From positions 1-64,000 of the forward strand of contig CAKSIT010000001.1 of NCBI GenBank assembly GCA_934462925.1: a stretch of 64,000 bases of DNA, read 5' to 3'. Under the pieces are notes generated by a model. That model had not been told where the DNA came from, did no database searches, and saw only the letters and a program-made list of their open reading frames with translations. This DNA is from an uncultured Oscillospiraceae bacterium (lineage in GTDB: Bacteria > Bacillota > Clostridia > Oscillospirales > Ruminococcaceae). The translations under genes and the position numbers were made by a program. Shown piece after piece: positions 43,182 to 51,521 of the stretch. Each line of letters begins with the position of its first letter. The first letter of the stretch is position 1.

Positions 43182-43209
43182 GCTGTAAATGTTAAAAAGG
43201 AGCAGCAAA

Positions 43210-43632
43210 ATGTCACTTGAATACATAGACGAAGCGCCAACGCTTGAGGAATACAAGGAAATGCGCCGCGCGGTAAATTTCATGGTGCTGTCGGACAGGA
43301 TAGCGAGCAACGCGCTGCATAACGCGTTCCACATAACCTGCGTGCGCGACAGCGGCAGGGCGGTAGGCATGATACGCGTGCTGTCAGACGGCAGCTACGC
43401 AAACTTCATCACCGACGTTATGGTGATACCCGAGTACCAGCACCGCGGCATAGGCACGCAGATGATGAAGCGCACGATGGAATATATGCGCTCAACGCTC
43501 GAGGAGGGCGAAACAATAGTGCTTTACCTCATGTCCGCCACGGGCAAAGAGCCGTTCTACAGCCGCTTTGGCTTCAGAACGCGCCCGAACGAGGTTTGGG
43601 GCGCAGGCATGAGCCAATGGATAACTAAGTGA
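43210..43632 (+). CDS. GNAT family N-acetyltransferase
   Basis: A 140-aa compact GNAT protein. The acetyl-CoA loop is VMVIPEYQHRGIGTQMM (Q/R-x-x-G-x-G/A satisfied by QHRGIG), and PFYSRFGFRTRPN follows near the end. The substrate is unknown. AAGGAGC precedes ATG 43210. It follows the duplicated terminator of ftsH and probably uses its own promoter. Confidence 0.92.
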   Translation: MSLEYIDEAPTLEEYKEMRRAVNFMVLSDRIASNALHNAFHITCVRDSGRAVGMIRVLSDGSYANFITDVMVIPEYQHRGIGTQMMKRTMEYMRSTLEEGETIVLYLMSATGKEPFYSRFGFRTRPNEVWGAGMSQWITK

Positions 43633-43649
43633 CAGCGCGCGGTTTTCAC

Positions 43650-43678
43650 TTGACAAAATGCGCTTGATATGGTATCAT
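43650..43678 (+). promoter_or_regulatory. Sigma-A promoter of the zinc-ribbon protein gene
   Basis: TTGACA (43650-43655), a 17-bp spacer and TATCAT (43673-43678), 50 nt before the ATG. Confidence 0.75.
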
Positions 43679-43727
43679 AAAAAAGAGGGCAGAGTGGTTC
43701 TGCCGAAAAAAAGAGAGGTATTTACAT

Positions 43728-44258
43728 ATGGAGAGATTTTGCAGCAAATGCGGCACGCTCGTGAGCGGCGAGGGTGCATTCTGCCCGCAGTGCGGCGCGC
43801 CCATGGAGAGCGCGGTTGACCTGAGCAAGCCCGAAAGCGCGCCCGTAAGCCAGCCCGTTCAGCCCGTTTCGCAGCCTGTACAGCCCGTTCAGCCCGTGCA
43901 GAGCAATACGTTCAACGGCGGCAGCCAGTCCGACATACCCAACTACCCGCAGAACTACACCGCGGGCAATACCACAAACACAAACCAGCAGGAGATGACC
44001 ACGGGGCAGTGGGCGCTTACGGTATTCCTTACGGCGTTCTTCCCGGTGCCGCTTGTAAGCTGGATTCTGCTGTTCGTATGGGGCTTTGGCGACACTCCTC
44101 AGCCCAAGAAGAACTACTGCCGCGGTATGCTTATTGTAAAGGCTATCGTTTTCGGCGTGGTTATACTCATGTACATCGGTATGTTCGCGTGCGTTGGCAG
44201 CATTGTCGGCAGCGGCGCAAGCGGCCTTGAGGATTTCTTTAACGAGATAAATTACTAA
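43728..44258 (+). CDS. Zinc-ribbon membrane protein
   Basis: A 176-aa protein. Residues 4-25 are a zinc ribbon (CSKCGTLVSGEGAFCPQCG). Residues 35-60 are a proline/valine/glutamine repeat (QPVQPV units). Two transmembrane helices lie at about 93-115 and 130-155, followed by a Gly/Ser loop and an acidic tail. Such zinc-ribbon plus membrane proteins are common in Clostridia and lack a known function. It has its own promoter and terminator. Confidence 0.85.
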   Translation: MERFCSKCGTLVSGEGAFCPQCGAPMESAVDLSKPESAPVSQPVQPVSQPVQPVQPVQSNTFNGGSQSDIPNYPQNYTAGNTTNTNQQEMTTGQWALTVFLTAFFPVPLVSWILLFVWGFGDTPQPKKNYCRGMLIVKAIVFGVVILMYIGMFACVGSIVGSGASGLEDFFNEINY

Positions 44259-44286
44259 GGGTCGTTAAGGCTGAATCAGAACTGTT

Positions 44287-44320
44287 ACGGCTGCGGTGCG
44301 TATGTGCCGCAGCCGTCTTT
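44287..44320 (+). terminator. Terminator after the zinc-ribbon gene
   Basis: ACGGCTGCGG/CCGCAGCCGT (44287-44296 with 44307-44316), a 10-bp stem followed by CTTTATA. Confidence 0.85.
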
Positions 44321-44342
44321 ATACCTGTTGAAAGGAGCGCCA

Positions 44343-45122
44343 ATGCGGGAGAGAAAAATCAGCGCGGGGCTTGTTATACGCCTTATAGCGGCGGTTTTGT
44401 GCGCTGTGGGGCTTGTGTGGTGCAACCTTACGCTTTACATGAACGCGGGCAACATTGCGGGTACGCTGCTTTTTGGCGCGGGGGGCGCGCTTGCGCTTTT
44501 GTGGGAGCGCGCCGTGCGGCTCGCGGGGCGGCTGTGGCGGCATATTGCGGGGAGAGTACTGCTGTGCGCGCTCGGTGCGCTGTGCGCGGGCGGAATATTC
44601 GCGGCTGCGTTTTTCTCGGCAAACATGGCGTACTACGGCGGGCAAAGGGTGCGGCAGAGCGACTGCGTAATAGTACTGGGCTGTCAGGTCGTGGGGGAAA
44701 TCCCGAGCTATATGCTGCAGGACAGGCTTGAAACGGCGCTCGCGCTGCTGGAACGCTCGCCGAATGCGGTGTGTATCGTGTCGGGCGGGCAGGGCGCGCG
44801 GGAGAGCATAACCGAGGCGGAGGCAATGCGCCGCTGGCTCGTTAAGCGGGGGATAAACGATTCGCGCATAATAAAGGAGGAGCAGTCCGCCTCAACGCGC
44901 GAGAACCTGCGCGGCTGCGCGCAGATAATAAGCGGGCGCGGAATACGCGGGAACGTTGCGATAGTCACAAACGAGTTCCACCAGTACCGCGCGGAGCTTT
45001 ACGCGCGCGAGGTCGGGCTTGACGCGTCGCACGAGTCGGCAAGAACGTCGCCGAGGCTTATACTCAACAGCTGGCTGAGAGAGTGGGTCGGGCTTCTGCA
45101 ATATTTCGCACCCGCAGCGTAA
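44343..45122 (+). CDS. YdcF family (DUF218) membrane protein
   Basis: A 259-aa protein with three N-terminal transmembrane helices (residues about 8-100) and an extracytoplasmic DUF218 domain: DCVIVLGCQVVGEIPSYMLQ, CIVSGGQGARESITEAEAM, SASTRENLRGCA and VTNEFHQYRA. Relatives (YdcF, SanA, ElyC) act in envelope integrity or peptidoglycan precursor handling. ATG 44343 has AAAGGAGC. Confidence 0.9.
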   Translation: MRERKISAGLVIRLIAAVLCAVGLVWCNLTLYMNAGNIAGTLLFGAGGALALLWERAVRLAGRLWRHIAGRVLLCALGALCAGGIFAAAFFSANMAYYGGQRVRQSDCVIVLGCQVVGEIPSYMLQDRLETALALLERSPNAVCIVSGGQGARESITEAEAMRRWLVKRGINDSRIIKEEQSASTRENLRGCAQIISGRGIRGNVAIVTNEFHQYRAELYAREVGLDASHESARTSPRLILNSWLREWVGLLQYFAPAA

Positions 45123-45180
45123 AACGGCGCGATTTGGAATAATTATTTACGAAATTCTCCAAAAAGATATCTTTTTCTAC

Positions 45181-45209
45181 TTGATTTTCCAGTTTGTATA
45201 TGATACAAT
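45181..45209 (+). promoter_or_regulatory. Sigma-A promoter upstream of the WYL regulator
   Basis: TTGATT (45181-45186), a 17-bp spacer and TACAAT (45204-45209). A relic of family A lies between it and the gene. Confidence 0.6.
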
Positions 45210-45240
45210 GAATAAAAGATAAATCACGTTTGTGGCGTGA

Positions 45241-45320
45241 GGCGGCAAGTCGCCCCCTACACGGGGGTTGCCCGCAGAGGCAGTCGCCTTTAACCCAGGG
45301 CAAGAAAGTGGTTTCAAAAT
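45241..45320 (+). repeat. Family A relic (A7)
   Basis: A degraded copy in the leader of the WYL gene: a CCCCC/GGGGG hairpin, then CAGTCGCCTTTAACCC and GTGGTTTCAAAAT, matching the long-loop variant of A5 and A8. Both ends are lost. Confidence 0.6.
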
Positions 45321-45354
45321 AATAGCGTGAAGGCAAATGCAGGAGGAAAGGCAT

Positions 45355-46422
45355 ATGGCATACAAAAAGAGAAATACCGACGACCCCGCCGCGGTGCTTG
45401 ACACCGTCAGAAGGCGTCAGAAGCTGCTGTATCTGCTTAAGATATTTTTTGACGAAACCGACCGCTCGCACGGATTAACGCAGCAGCAGCTTAAGGAGCG
45501 GCTGTACGACTACGGCATAAGCGTTGACCGCAAGGCGATGTATTACGATATCGAGGCGATAAACAACTTTGCGCGCGCCAACGGCTACGACTTTGAGATA
45601 GTGATAAATCAGGGCAGGGGCGCGGAGTACTACCTGCAGGGCCGCTCGTTTGAAACGGGCGAGCTTAAACTGCTGTGCGACGCGGTAAGCTCCGCAAAGT
45701 TTATAGCGGAGGCGCGCGCGGCGGAGCTTATCGGCAAGATAAGCGCCATGGCGGGCGGCACGGCGCGCGCACAGCTGCGGCGCAACGTGCTTGTCGCGGG
45801 CAGAAAGTGCATTGACGCTTCGCTCGGAAACACGGTACTTTACAATGTTGACCTTATAAACGACGCGATAGTGCAGAAGAAAAAGATACTATTCCAGTAT
45901 TACTCGTACGACGCGAGAAAGCGCAGGGTAAAGCGCGGCGGGCTTCGCACGGTGTCCCCGTACGACCTTGTGTGGAACGACGAGCAGTACTACCTGCGCG
46001 GCTATTACGAGGCCGAGGAGAACCCGGGTATCCGCAACTTCCGCGTGGACAGGATAGACGAGCTGCGGCTGCTTGACGAGCGCGCAACTCCGCGCCCCAA
46101 GGGCTACAGCGTGTCCGAGTGCGTAACGCAGGCGTTTTCGATGTTCAACGCGCAGTCGGTGGAGGTGCTTATGCGCTTCTCCGACCCCAAGTGGATGAAC
46201 GCGGTGGTAGACCGCTTCGGGACGAGCGTGCGCGTTACGGAAACGGACGGCGAAAGCTTCACGATACGCACGAAGCTCCAGCCCTCCGCGCCGTTTTACG
46301 GGTGGCTGTTCCAGTTCGGCGGCGACGCCGAGATAATCTCGCCGAAAGACGTGCGCGACGAGTACGAGCGCAGGGTGCGCGAGCTGTGCGAAAAAATCAA
46401 CGGGCAAAAAAAGCGTAAGTAA
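45355..46422 (+). CDS. WYL domain transcriptional regulator
   Basis: A 355-aa regulator with an N-terminal winged HTH (residues 18-75, LYLLKIFFDETDRSHGLTQQ onward), a WYL ligand-binding domain (about 130-260; SPYDLVWNDEQYYLRGYYE) and a C-terminal WCX segment. WYL proteins sense nucleic acids or small ligands and control DNA-repair or defence genes in many bacteria. No defence gene is adjacent. ATG 45355 has AGGAGGAAAG upstream. Another WYL-like protein lies at 52855-54081. Confidence 0.92.
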   Translation: MAYKKRNTDDPAAVLDTVRRRQKLLYLLKIFFDETDRSHGLTQQQLKERLYDYGISVDRKAMYYDIEAINNFARANGYDFEIVINQGRGAEYYLQGRSFETGELKLLCDAVSSAKFIAEARAAELIGKISAMAGGTARAQLRRNVLVAGRKCIDASLGNTVLYNVDLINDAIVQKKKILFQYYSYDARKRRVKRGGLRTVSPYDLVWNDEQYYLRGYYEAEENPGIRNFRVDRIDELRLLDERATPRPKGYSVSECVTQAFSMFNAQSVEVLMRFSDPKWMNAVVDRFGTSVRVTETDGESFTIRTKLQPSAPFYGWLFQFGGDAEIISPKDVRDEYERRVRELCEKINGQKKRK

Positions 46423-46441
46423 AATGCACAAGAATTATAAT

Positions 46442-46467
46442 AAAGGGGCTGCCGAAACAGCCCCTTT
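46442..46467. terminator. Intrinsic terminator after the WYL gene
   Basis: AAAGGGGCTG/CAGCCCCTTT (46442-46451 with 46458-46467), a 10-bp stem with a 6-nt loop. It could act on both strands. Confidence 0.85.
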
Positions 46468-46492
46468 CAGTTTATTCAAAAAAAATCTACCA

Positions 46493-46595
46493 AGGCAGTT
46501 GAGAAAGGTGCAGCTGCTAGGAAACGGCATTTCGGCTAGGCTTTGTGCCTGCCGAAATGCCGTTGACGACGCAGATGTGCCTTTATCGACTGCCT
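46493..46595. repeat. Long interrupted hairpin between two convergent genes
   Basis: A 103-nt structure: outer AGGCAGT/ACTGCCT (46493-46499 with 46589-46595), middle AAAGG/CCTTT (46504-46508 with 46580-46584), inner AACGGCATTTCGGC/GCCGAAATGCCGTT (46523-46536 with 46551-46564, perfect 14 bp). On the minus strand it is followed by GATTTTTTTT, so it may terminate the metF operon; the size is far beyond a normal terminator. Confidence 0.75.
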
Positions 46596-46610
46596 AAAAA
46601 GGGCTGTAAC

Positions 46611-47282
46611 TTAATTGCACCTTTGTCCGTATTCGCGGAATGTGCAGGTGTCCTTCATGTTGCAGTCCTCGCAGTTGCGGCGCTTCTTTTCAAGTTCTCC
46701 GCGGAACAGCCCCACAACGCCTATTATCGTCTTGCGCGGGGTGAGCATATTAGTGGCTGTGCAGCACACGCCTATCTTCCTTACCGCGTCTACCGAGGCT
46801 ATAAGCAGCGGGCACATCTCCATCGGGAAGTCGCCGTAGCCCGCGCCGTAGCACCATGTGGTGGTGTAGCCTATCATGTTGTTGAGTATGTCAAGGCGCG
46901 CTTCCTCGACTACCTGCTCCGCCATGGCGTTTGCAAGCGCGTCGGTGAGCAGCGCCCTCATGCTGTCGGATACGTCGAGCTTCTTTAAGTACCTGTCGGT
47001 GTCGGAAGAAAGCGTGGCGCATATTACCGCCGCCTTGTCGCACCCGCGCAGGTGTTCGGCAATGTCGTTGCCCTCAAGCTCAAAGTCGCAGTCCTGTAAG
47101 GAAATGGACTTGCCTATGCGCGAGATGTTGAATATCCTCCACACATACTGCGGGCGCGCCGCCTTTATAAGCTCGCGTTCGCACTCGTCTATGGTGGCGG
47201 TTATTTTCGCGTCGGGTTCAGATTTGTAACCCATGTAACGCAGCGCCTCGCTGCGGTTTATTGCGGTTATTTCACAGTTCAT
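46611..47282 (-). CDS. Stand-alone methionine synthase activation-domain protein
   Basis: A 223-aa protein matching the reactivation domain of cobalamin-dependent methionine synthase (MetH), which uses S-adenosylmethionine to reload oxidised cobalamin. Recognisable text is RYMGYKSEPD near the start, CATLSSDTDRYLKKL, and YGAGYGDFPMEMCPLL with NMLTPRKTIIGVVGL. A C-terminal cysteine cluster (CEDCNMKDTCTFREYGQRC) is extra and could bind Fe-S or zinc. It overlaps metF by 4 nt. MetH itself is not in the window. Confidence 0.9.
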   Translation of the reverse strand: MNCEITAINRSEALRYMGYKSEPDAKITATIDECERELIKAARPQYVWRIFNISRIGKSISLQDCDFELEGNDIAEHLRGCDKAAVICATLSSDTDRYLKKLDVSDSMRALLTDALANAMAEQVVEEARLDILNNMIGYTTTWCYGAGYGDFPMEMCPLLIASVDAVRKIGVCCTATNMLTPRKTIIGVVGLFRGELEKKRRNCEDCNMKDTCTFREYGQRCN

Positions 47283-48148
47283 GCCCTTATCACCCTTTCA
47301 ACGCTTTCACAAATTTTTCTTGCAACATACGGGTTGTTCATTGTGTAAAGGTGAATGCCGTCAACGCCGTTTGCAACAAGGTCTATTATCTGGTCCGCCG
47401 CGTACGCTATGCCCGCGTCGCGCATTGCCTCGGGGTTGTCGCCGTAGCGCGCAATAAGCTTTGTGAACTTCGACGGCAGGCTCGCGCCGCACATCGACAC
47501 CATGCGCTTTATGGAGTTCGCGTTCACGCAGGGCATTATCCCCGCCTCTATCGGCACGTTTATCCCTGCGATACGCGCCTTTTCAAGAAAGCTGTAAAAG
47601 CACGCGTTGTCGAAGAAAAGCTGCGACACAAGGTGCTGCGCGCCCGCGTCCACCTTTTTCTTAAGGTTCTGTATGTCCTCTATCATGCTTGCAGCCTCGG
47701 GGTGTACCTCGGGGTAGCACCCGCCCGAAAAGCTGAAGCTGCTGCGCGGCTTCATGTAGGCGATAAGGTCGCTTGCGTGTTCAAAATCATGCTTTGGCAG
47801 GATATCGGGGTTTATGTCCCCGCGAAGCGCCAGCACGTTTTCAATGCCGCACTCCTCAAACTCCGCGATTATGCGGTCGATGTCCTCCCGCGTGGAATTA
47901 ACGCAGGTAAGGTGCGCTATGCTCTCGGTTTTGTACTGCCGCTTTATTATGGACACGATGTCGCGCGTGGTTCGCCCCGCCTGCGCAGAGCCGCCCGCGC
48001 CGTAGGTCACGCTTATAAAGTCGGGGCGCAGGTCTGCAAGCCCGTCAAGCGTTTTGTAAATCGAATCTATGGGCGCGTCCTTTTTCGGCGGGAATATCTC
48101 GAACGAAAATACGGTTTTCCCGCTTTTGAATAGCTCGGGTATCTTCAT
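47279..48148 (-). CDS. metF: Methylenetetrahydrofolate reductase
   Basis: A 289-aa flavoenzyme TIM barrel that reduces methylene-THF to methyl-THF for methionine synthesis. Signatures are FSFEIFPPKKD at residues 14-24, SVTYGAGGS, LALRGDIN and AGAQHLVSQLFFDN. It has the short bacterial form. With the MetH-activation gene it forms a methyl-supply unit. The start follows GGAGATAAC. Confidence 0.96.
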   Translation of the reverse strand: MKIPELFKSGKTVFSFEIFPPKKDAPIDSIYKTLDGLADLRPDFISVTYGAGGSAQAGRTTRDIVSIIKRQYKTESIAHLTCVNSTREDIDRIIAEFEECGIENVLALRGDINPDILPKHDFEHASDLIAYMKPRSSFSFSGGCYPEVHPEAASMIEDIQNLKKKVDAGAQHLVSQLFFDNACFYSFLEKARIAGINVPIEAGIMPCVNANSIKRMVSMCGASLPSKFTKLIARYGDNPEAMRDAGIAYAADQIIDLVANGVDGIHLYTMNNPYVARKICESVERVIRA

Positions 48149-48186
48149 GTTATCTCCTGCTTGTCTTTTCTCTTTTTTATGTGCGC

Positions 48187-48441
48187 TCAGCCGTTCTCCG
48201 CAGCGAACTTTTCAAGCGCCTGCGCTATCTGGTCGGGGCAGGACGTACCCCTGCCGCCGCAGTTTATGCCCGAAAGGCGCTCTATGACCTCCTCGACGGG
48301 CAGCCCCTTTACAAGGCTCGAAATTCCCTTAAGGTTGCCGTTGCACCCGCCCTCTACCTTAAGGTCGGCGACTATGCCGTTTTCTATCTCAAAGGTCATT
48401 CTGCGCGAACAAACCCCGCGCGGGGTATATTGAAACGTCAT
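48187..48441 (-). CDS. TSCPD domain protein
   Basis: An 84-aa protein of the small TSCPD family (TIGR03905-like). It has RGVCSRRMTFEIENG, GGCNGNLKGIS, and NCGGRGTSCPDQIAQAL near the C-terminus, the motif that names the family and also ends class II ribonucleotide reductases. The function of the stand-alone form is unknown; the Cys motif suggests metal or redox binding. ATG 48441 follows AAAGGAGC. Confidence 0.9.
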   Translation of the reverse strand: MTFQYTPRGVCSRRMTFEIENGIVADLKVEGGCNGNLKGISSLVKGLPVEEVIERLSGINCGGRGTSCPDQIAQALEKFAAENG

Positions 48442-48464
48442 GATTTTTACGCTCCTTTGCCTGT

Positions 48465-49628
48465 TTACTTCTGTGATTTGAGCCACTCGTCAGCTACGGC
48501 GTCCGCTACAGCCTGCGCTACAGTCTTATCAAGCGCGCTCGGTATAATGTAGTCCGTGGACAGCTTGTCGTCGGGAACGAGAGCCGCTATTGCGTGCGCC
48601 GCGGCGAGCTTCATTTCCTCTGTTATCTGCTTTGCGCGCACCTTAAGCGCCCCCTTGAACACGCCGGGGAACACAAGCACGTTGTTTATCTGGTTGGGGT
48701 AGTCGCTCCTGCCCGTGCCTACTATGTACGCGCCAGATTCCTTTGCAAGCTCGTAGGTTATCTCGGGGTTCGGGTTCGCCATGGGGAAAAGTATGGGCTT
48801 TTCCGCCATTGAGCGCACCATATCGGGCGTAACAAGGTTCGGCTTTGAAACGCCTACGAACACGTCCGCGCCTTTCATTGCGTCGGCAAGCGTACCCTTG
48901 CGGCAGCGCTTGTTGGAAAGCTGCGCCATCTCGGCGTGCGCGGGGTTCTCGTAGGAGTCCTCGCGGTTGATTATGCCGCACAGGTCTACCATAATAAGGT
49001 CGCCTATGCCAAGATTAAGCAGGAACTTGCCTATTGCAATGCCCGCAGAGCCTGCGCCGTTTATTGCAACGGTAACGTCCGAGAGCTTTTTGCCCGCGAG
49101 CTTTACGGCGTTTATAAGCGCCGCGCCCACTACTATTGCCGTTCCGTGCTGGTCGTCGTGGAACACGGGGATATCGAGCCGCTCCTTTAAGCGCGCTTCT
49201 ATCTCAAAGCAGCGCGGCGCGGAGATGTCCTCAAGGTTAATGCCGCCGAAGCTGTCCGAGATAAGCTCTATGGTGCGCACTATCTCGTCGGGGTCTTTGC
49301 TTTTAATGCAAAGCGGGAACGCGTCCACGCCGCCGAACTCCTTGAAAAGGCAGCACTTGCCCTCCATAACGGGCATACCCGCAGCGCCGCCTATGTCGCC
49401 CAGACCAAGCACCGCAGTACCGTCGGTGATAACGGCGACAAGGTTGCTGCGGCGGGTGAGCTTGTAAGACAGCTCGGGGTCGCGGGCTATCTCAAGGCAG
49501 GGCTGCGCAACGCCCGGCGTGTACGCAAGGGAAAGGTCCTCGCGCGTTTCTATTTTCACGCGGGACACTACCTCCAGCTTGCCCTCCCATTCGTAATGCT
49601 TCTGTAAAGCTTTTTCCTTAATGTCCAT
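48465..49628 (-). CDS. NAD-dependent malic enzyme
   Basis: A 387-aa malic enzyme (oxaloacetate-decarboxylating malate dehydrogenase) converting malate to pyruvate and CO2. The N-terminal domain carries YTPGVAQPC, the metal site region VFHDDQHGTA, and the NAD-binding NGAGSAGIAIGKFLL. Length fits the short bacterial class. It is in a minus-strand run PHP-malic enzyme-TSCPD-metF-MetH activator with gaps of 23-38 nt, so probably an operon. Confidence 0.95.
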   Translation of the reverse strand: MDIKEKALQKHYEWEGKLEVVSRVKIETREDLSLAYTPGVAQPCLEIARDPELSYKLTRRSNLVAVITDGTAVLGLGDIGGAAGMPVMEGKCCLFKEFGGVDAFPLCIKSKDPDEIVRTIELISDSFGGINLEDISAPRCFEIEARLKERLDIPVFHDDQHGTAIVVGAALINAVKLAGKKLSDVTVAINGAGSAGIAIGKFLLNLGIGDLIMVDLCGIINREDSYENPAHAEMAQLSNKRCRKGTLADAMKGADVFVGVSKPNLVTPDMVRSMAEKPILFPMANPNPEITYELAKESGAYIVGTGRSDYPNQINNVLVFPGVFKGALKVRAKQITEEMKLAAAHAIAALVPDDKLSTDYIIPSALDKTVAQAVADAVADEWLKSQK

Positions 49629-49655
49629 TTTGTCGCTTCTTTCTTTTTTCTTTTG

Positions 49656-50495
49656 TTATGTCAGCCTTAGAATCCTGTTTACGGATTCCTCGGGCGTGGT
49701 TGCAGAGCCTATCTGTATCGCATAGTGGTTGTAAAACCCGTGGAAATCCGAGCCGCCCGTTGTAAGCAGCCCGTGCCGCTGCGAAAGCGCCAGCAGCTCG
49801 CTTCTGTACGCTTCGTCCGCGCTGCTGTGCCATACCTCCGCGCCGTCTATAGCGCCGTCGCGCGCAAGCTCCTCAAGCAGCTCCATGCTGTCGTACACCT
49901 TTGGGTGAGCCATCACGGAGAATCCGCCAGACGCCTTTATAAGCGTCGTTACAAAGCGCACGTCGGGGTAGAAGTCCGCCTCGGCGCGCACGTCCTCGGC
50001 GCACAGGCCGTCTTTAGCGTCGAATATCTCGTTGTATACGTCGCCGTAAAGCTCGGTTGTGTAGCCGTAGTCCATAAGCGCGTGCATTATGTGGCATTTG
50101 TATATTGCCTTGCTGCCCGCGGAATAGCGCAGAATGCTTTCGAGCGATATCGGGTATTTGTCAAGCACCTTCATCGCCATGCTTTTGCCGAGCTTCATGC
50201 GCCCCTCGCTGCTGCGCAGGCACAGACCCTCCAGCCTGTCGGGCTTTTCGGGGTTGTAGCAAAGGATATGCACCTTTCTCCCGCGCTTTGCGTCGAACGC
50301 GGAAAACTCTGCGGCGGGAATGACGTTTACGTTGTACCTGCGCCCGAGAATCAACGAGCGCGAAAGCGACGCGAGCGAGTCATGGTCGGTTATTGCAAGG
50401 ATACGCACGTCGTCGCGGTCCGCCTGCTTTATTACGTCGGCTATTCCCAGCGACCCATCGGAAATGGTTGTGTGGCAGTGCAAATCAGCTTTCAT
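49656..50495 (-). CDS. PHP domain phosphoesterase
   Basis: A 279-aa PHP protein like the YciV/RnmV nucleases, which hydrolyse 3',5'-nucleoside bisphosphates or short RNA. Metal ligands are visible in DLHCHTTISDGS, ITDHDS, the Glu of AAEFSA, VMAHP and GGSDFHG. The substrate is uncertain. It opens the minus-strand operon. ATG 50495 has AGGTGA upstream. Confidence 0.9.
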   Translation of the reverse strand: MKADLHCHTTISDGSLGIADVIKQADRDDVRILAITDHDSLASLSRSLILGRRYNVNVIPAAEFSAFDAKRGRKVHILCYNPEKPDRLEGLCLRSSEGRMKLGKSMAMKVLDKYPISLESILRYSAGSKAIYKCHIMHALMDYGYTTELYGDVYNEIFDAKDGLCAEDVRAEADFYPDVRFVTTLIKASGGFSVMAHPKVYDSMELLEELARDGAIDGAEVWHSSADEAYRSELLALSQRHGLLTTGGSDFHGFYNHYAIQIGSATTPEESVNRILRLT

Positions 50496-50594
50496 AAGTC
50501 ACCTCGTTAAAGTGTTTTCCGCAGAGCGCCGCCACGCGAGCGCCGCCGCAGACGAGCCGAATGCCCGTCCACATACAATCTATAACATATCATT

Positions 50595-50632
50595 AAATAT
50601 TATACCACATAAGAAATATTATACCACATAAG
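50595..50632 (+). repeat. Tandem 19-bp repeat beside element E2
   Basis: Two exact adjacent copies of a 19-bp unit beginning AAATATTATACC (50595-50613 and 50614-50632). The second overlaps the left arm of E2, so one arm of the element seems to have been duplicated. Confidence 0.85.
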
Positions 50633-50734
50633 CGAAGCGTTGTGGTATAATCGTCCGATATGCGCGGAGTTCCCCAACGGGGAACGTATGCGCAAGGACA
50701 TCTAATGTATAATAAACGTTTACGTCTATTATAC
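50618..50734 (-). repeat. Family E palindromic element (E2), uninterrupted
   Basis: A 117-bp copy. From left: an ATTATACCAC/GTGGTATAAT hairpin (50618-50651), GTCCGATATGCGCGG, a GTTCCCC/GGGGAAC hairpin, CGTATGCGCAAGGAC, then the GTATAATAAACG/CGTCTATTATAC hairpin (50707-50734). Hairpin loops differ from E1 but stems are kept. Both outward arms contain TGGTATAAT, an extended -10 motif. The rest of the 50496-50912 gap holds only the terD promoter. Confidence 0.8.
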
Positions 50735-50831
50735 CATAATCTTAATAATAATTCAAGTGTTTTTTTGGTGAAAATGCGCCGTCAAAGCGGCATTTAACGG
50801 GGTCTGCCTGAAAAAATAAGTAAAAATCCAC

Positions 50832-50860
50832 TTGAAATTTGGAAACATATGTTGTATAAT
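50832..50860 (+). promoter_or_regulatory. Sigma-A promoter of the second TerD locus
   Basis: TTGAAA (50832-50837), a 17-bp spacer and TATAAT (50855-50860), 52 nt before the start codon. Confidence 0.8.
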
Positions 50861-50912
50861 ACTAATAGAATCTGTCCATAACAAGGACGATACAAGAAAC
50901 GGGAGGAGAAAA

Positions 50913-51497
50913 ATGTCAGTTAATCTTCAAAAAGGGCAGAAGGTAGACCTCACTAAGGGCAACAGCGGGCTTAAAACGCTTGTTGTCGGGCTTGGCTGGG
51001 ACGAAGCTCCGCGCAAGTTCTCCCTCTTTACAAAGCACGAGGACATCGACTGCGACGCTTCCGCGCTGATGCTGAAAAACGGCAGGCTCGCGGGGAACGT
51101 GGACGTGGTATATTACGGCAACCTTACCCACAGAAGCGGCGCGGTGCGCCATTGCGGCGACAACCTTACGGGCGCGGGCGAGGGCGACGACGAGCAGATA
51201 ATCGTAGAGCTTACGAAAGTCCCTGCGGAATACGACAAAATCGTATTTGTCGTAAACATCTATCAGGCGTACCAGAGAAAGCAGCAGTTCGGCATGATAC
51301 GCAACGCGTTCATACGCGTTGTTGACGCGGACAGCGGCAAGGAGCTTTGCAAGTACAACCTGTCGGACAATTACGACGGCAAGACCGCTATGATTTTCGG
51401 CGAGGTTTACCGCTACAACGGCGAGTGGAAGTTCGGCGCAATAGGCGAGCCTACCGCGGACGCTTCCATTAACGAAACGGTAAAGAGATACATTTGA
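50913..51497 (+). CDS. TerD family protein, second locus
   Basis: A 194-aa TerD-domain protein: LQKGQKVDLTKGNSGLKTLV at the start, FGLGW-like VVGLGWDEAP, acidic loops DIDCDASALML and TGAGEGDDEQ, and the closing YRYNGEWKFGAIG. It is about as long as the TerD at 20.9 kb but clearly different, closer to TerZ/TerX-type members. It stands alone with a 52-residue membrane protein downstream, 25 kb from the main operon. ATG 50913 follows GGGAGGAG. Confidence 0.92.
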   Translation: MSVNLQKGQKVDLTKGNSGLKTLVVGLGWDEAPRKFSLFTKHEDIDCDASALMLKNGRLAGNVDVVYYGNLTHRSGAVRHCGDNLTGAGEGDDEQIIVELTKVPAEYDKIVFVVNIYQAYQRKQQFGMIRNAFIRVVDADSGKELCKYNLSDNYDGKTAMIFGEVYRYNGEWKFGAIGEPTADASINETVKRYI

Positions 51498-51521
51498 AAG
51501 CTTTAACAGGAGGAAATTACC

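Noticed and set aside
50595..50632. Tandem repeat as a possible CRISPR start
   Set aside because: Two adjacent 19-bp units with no spacer and no cas genes; it is a duplicated arm of element E2.
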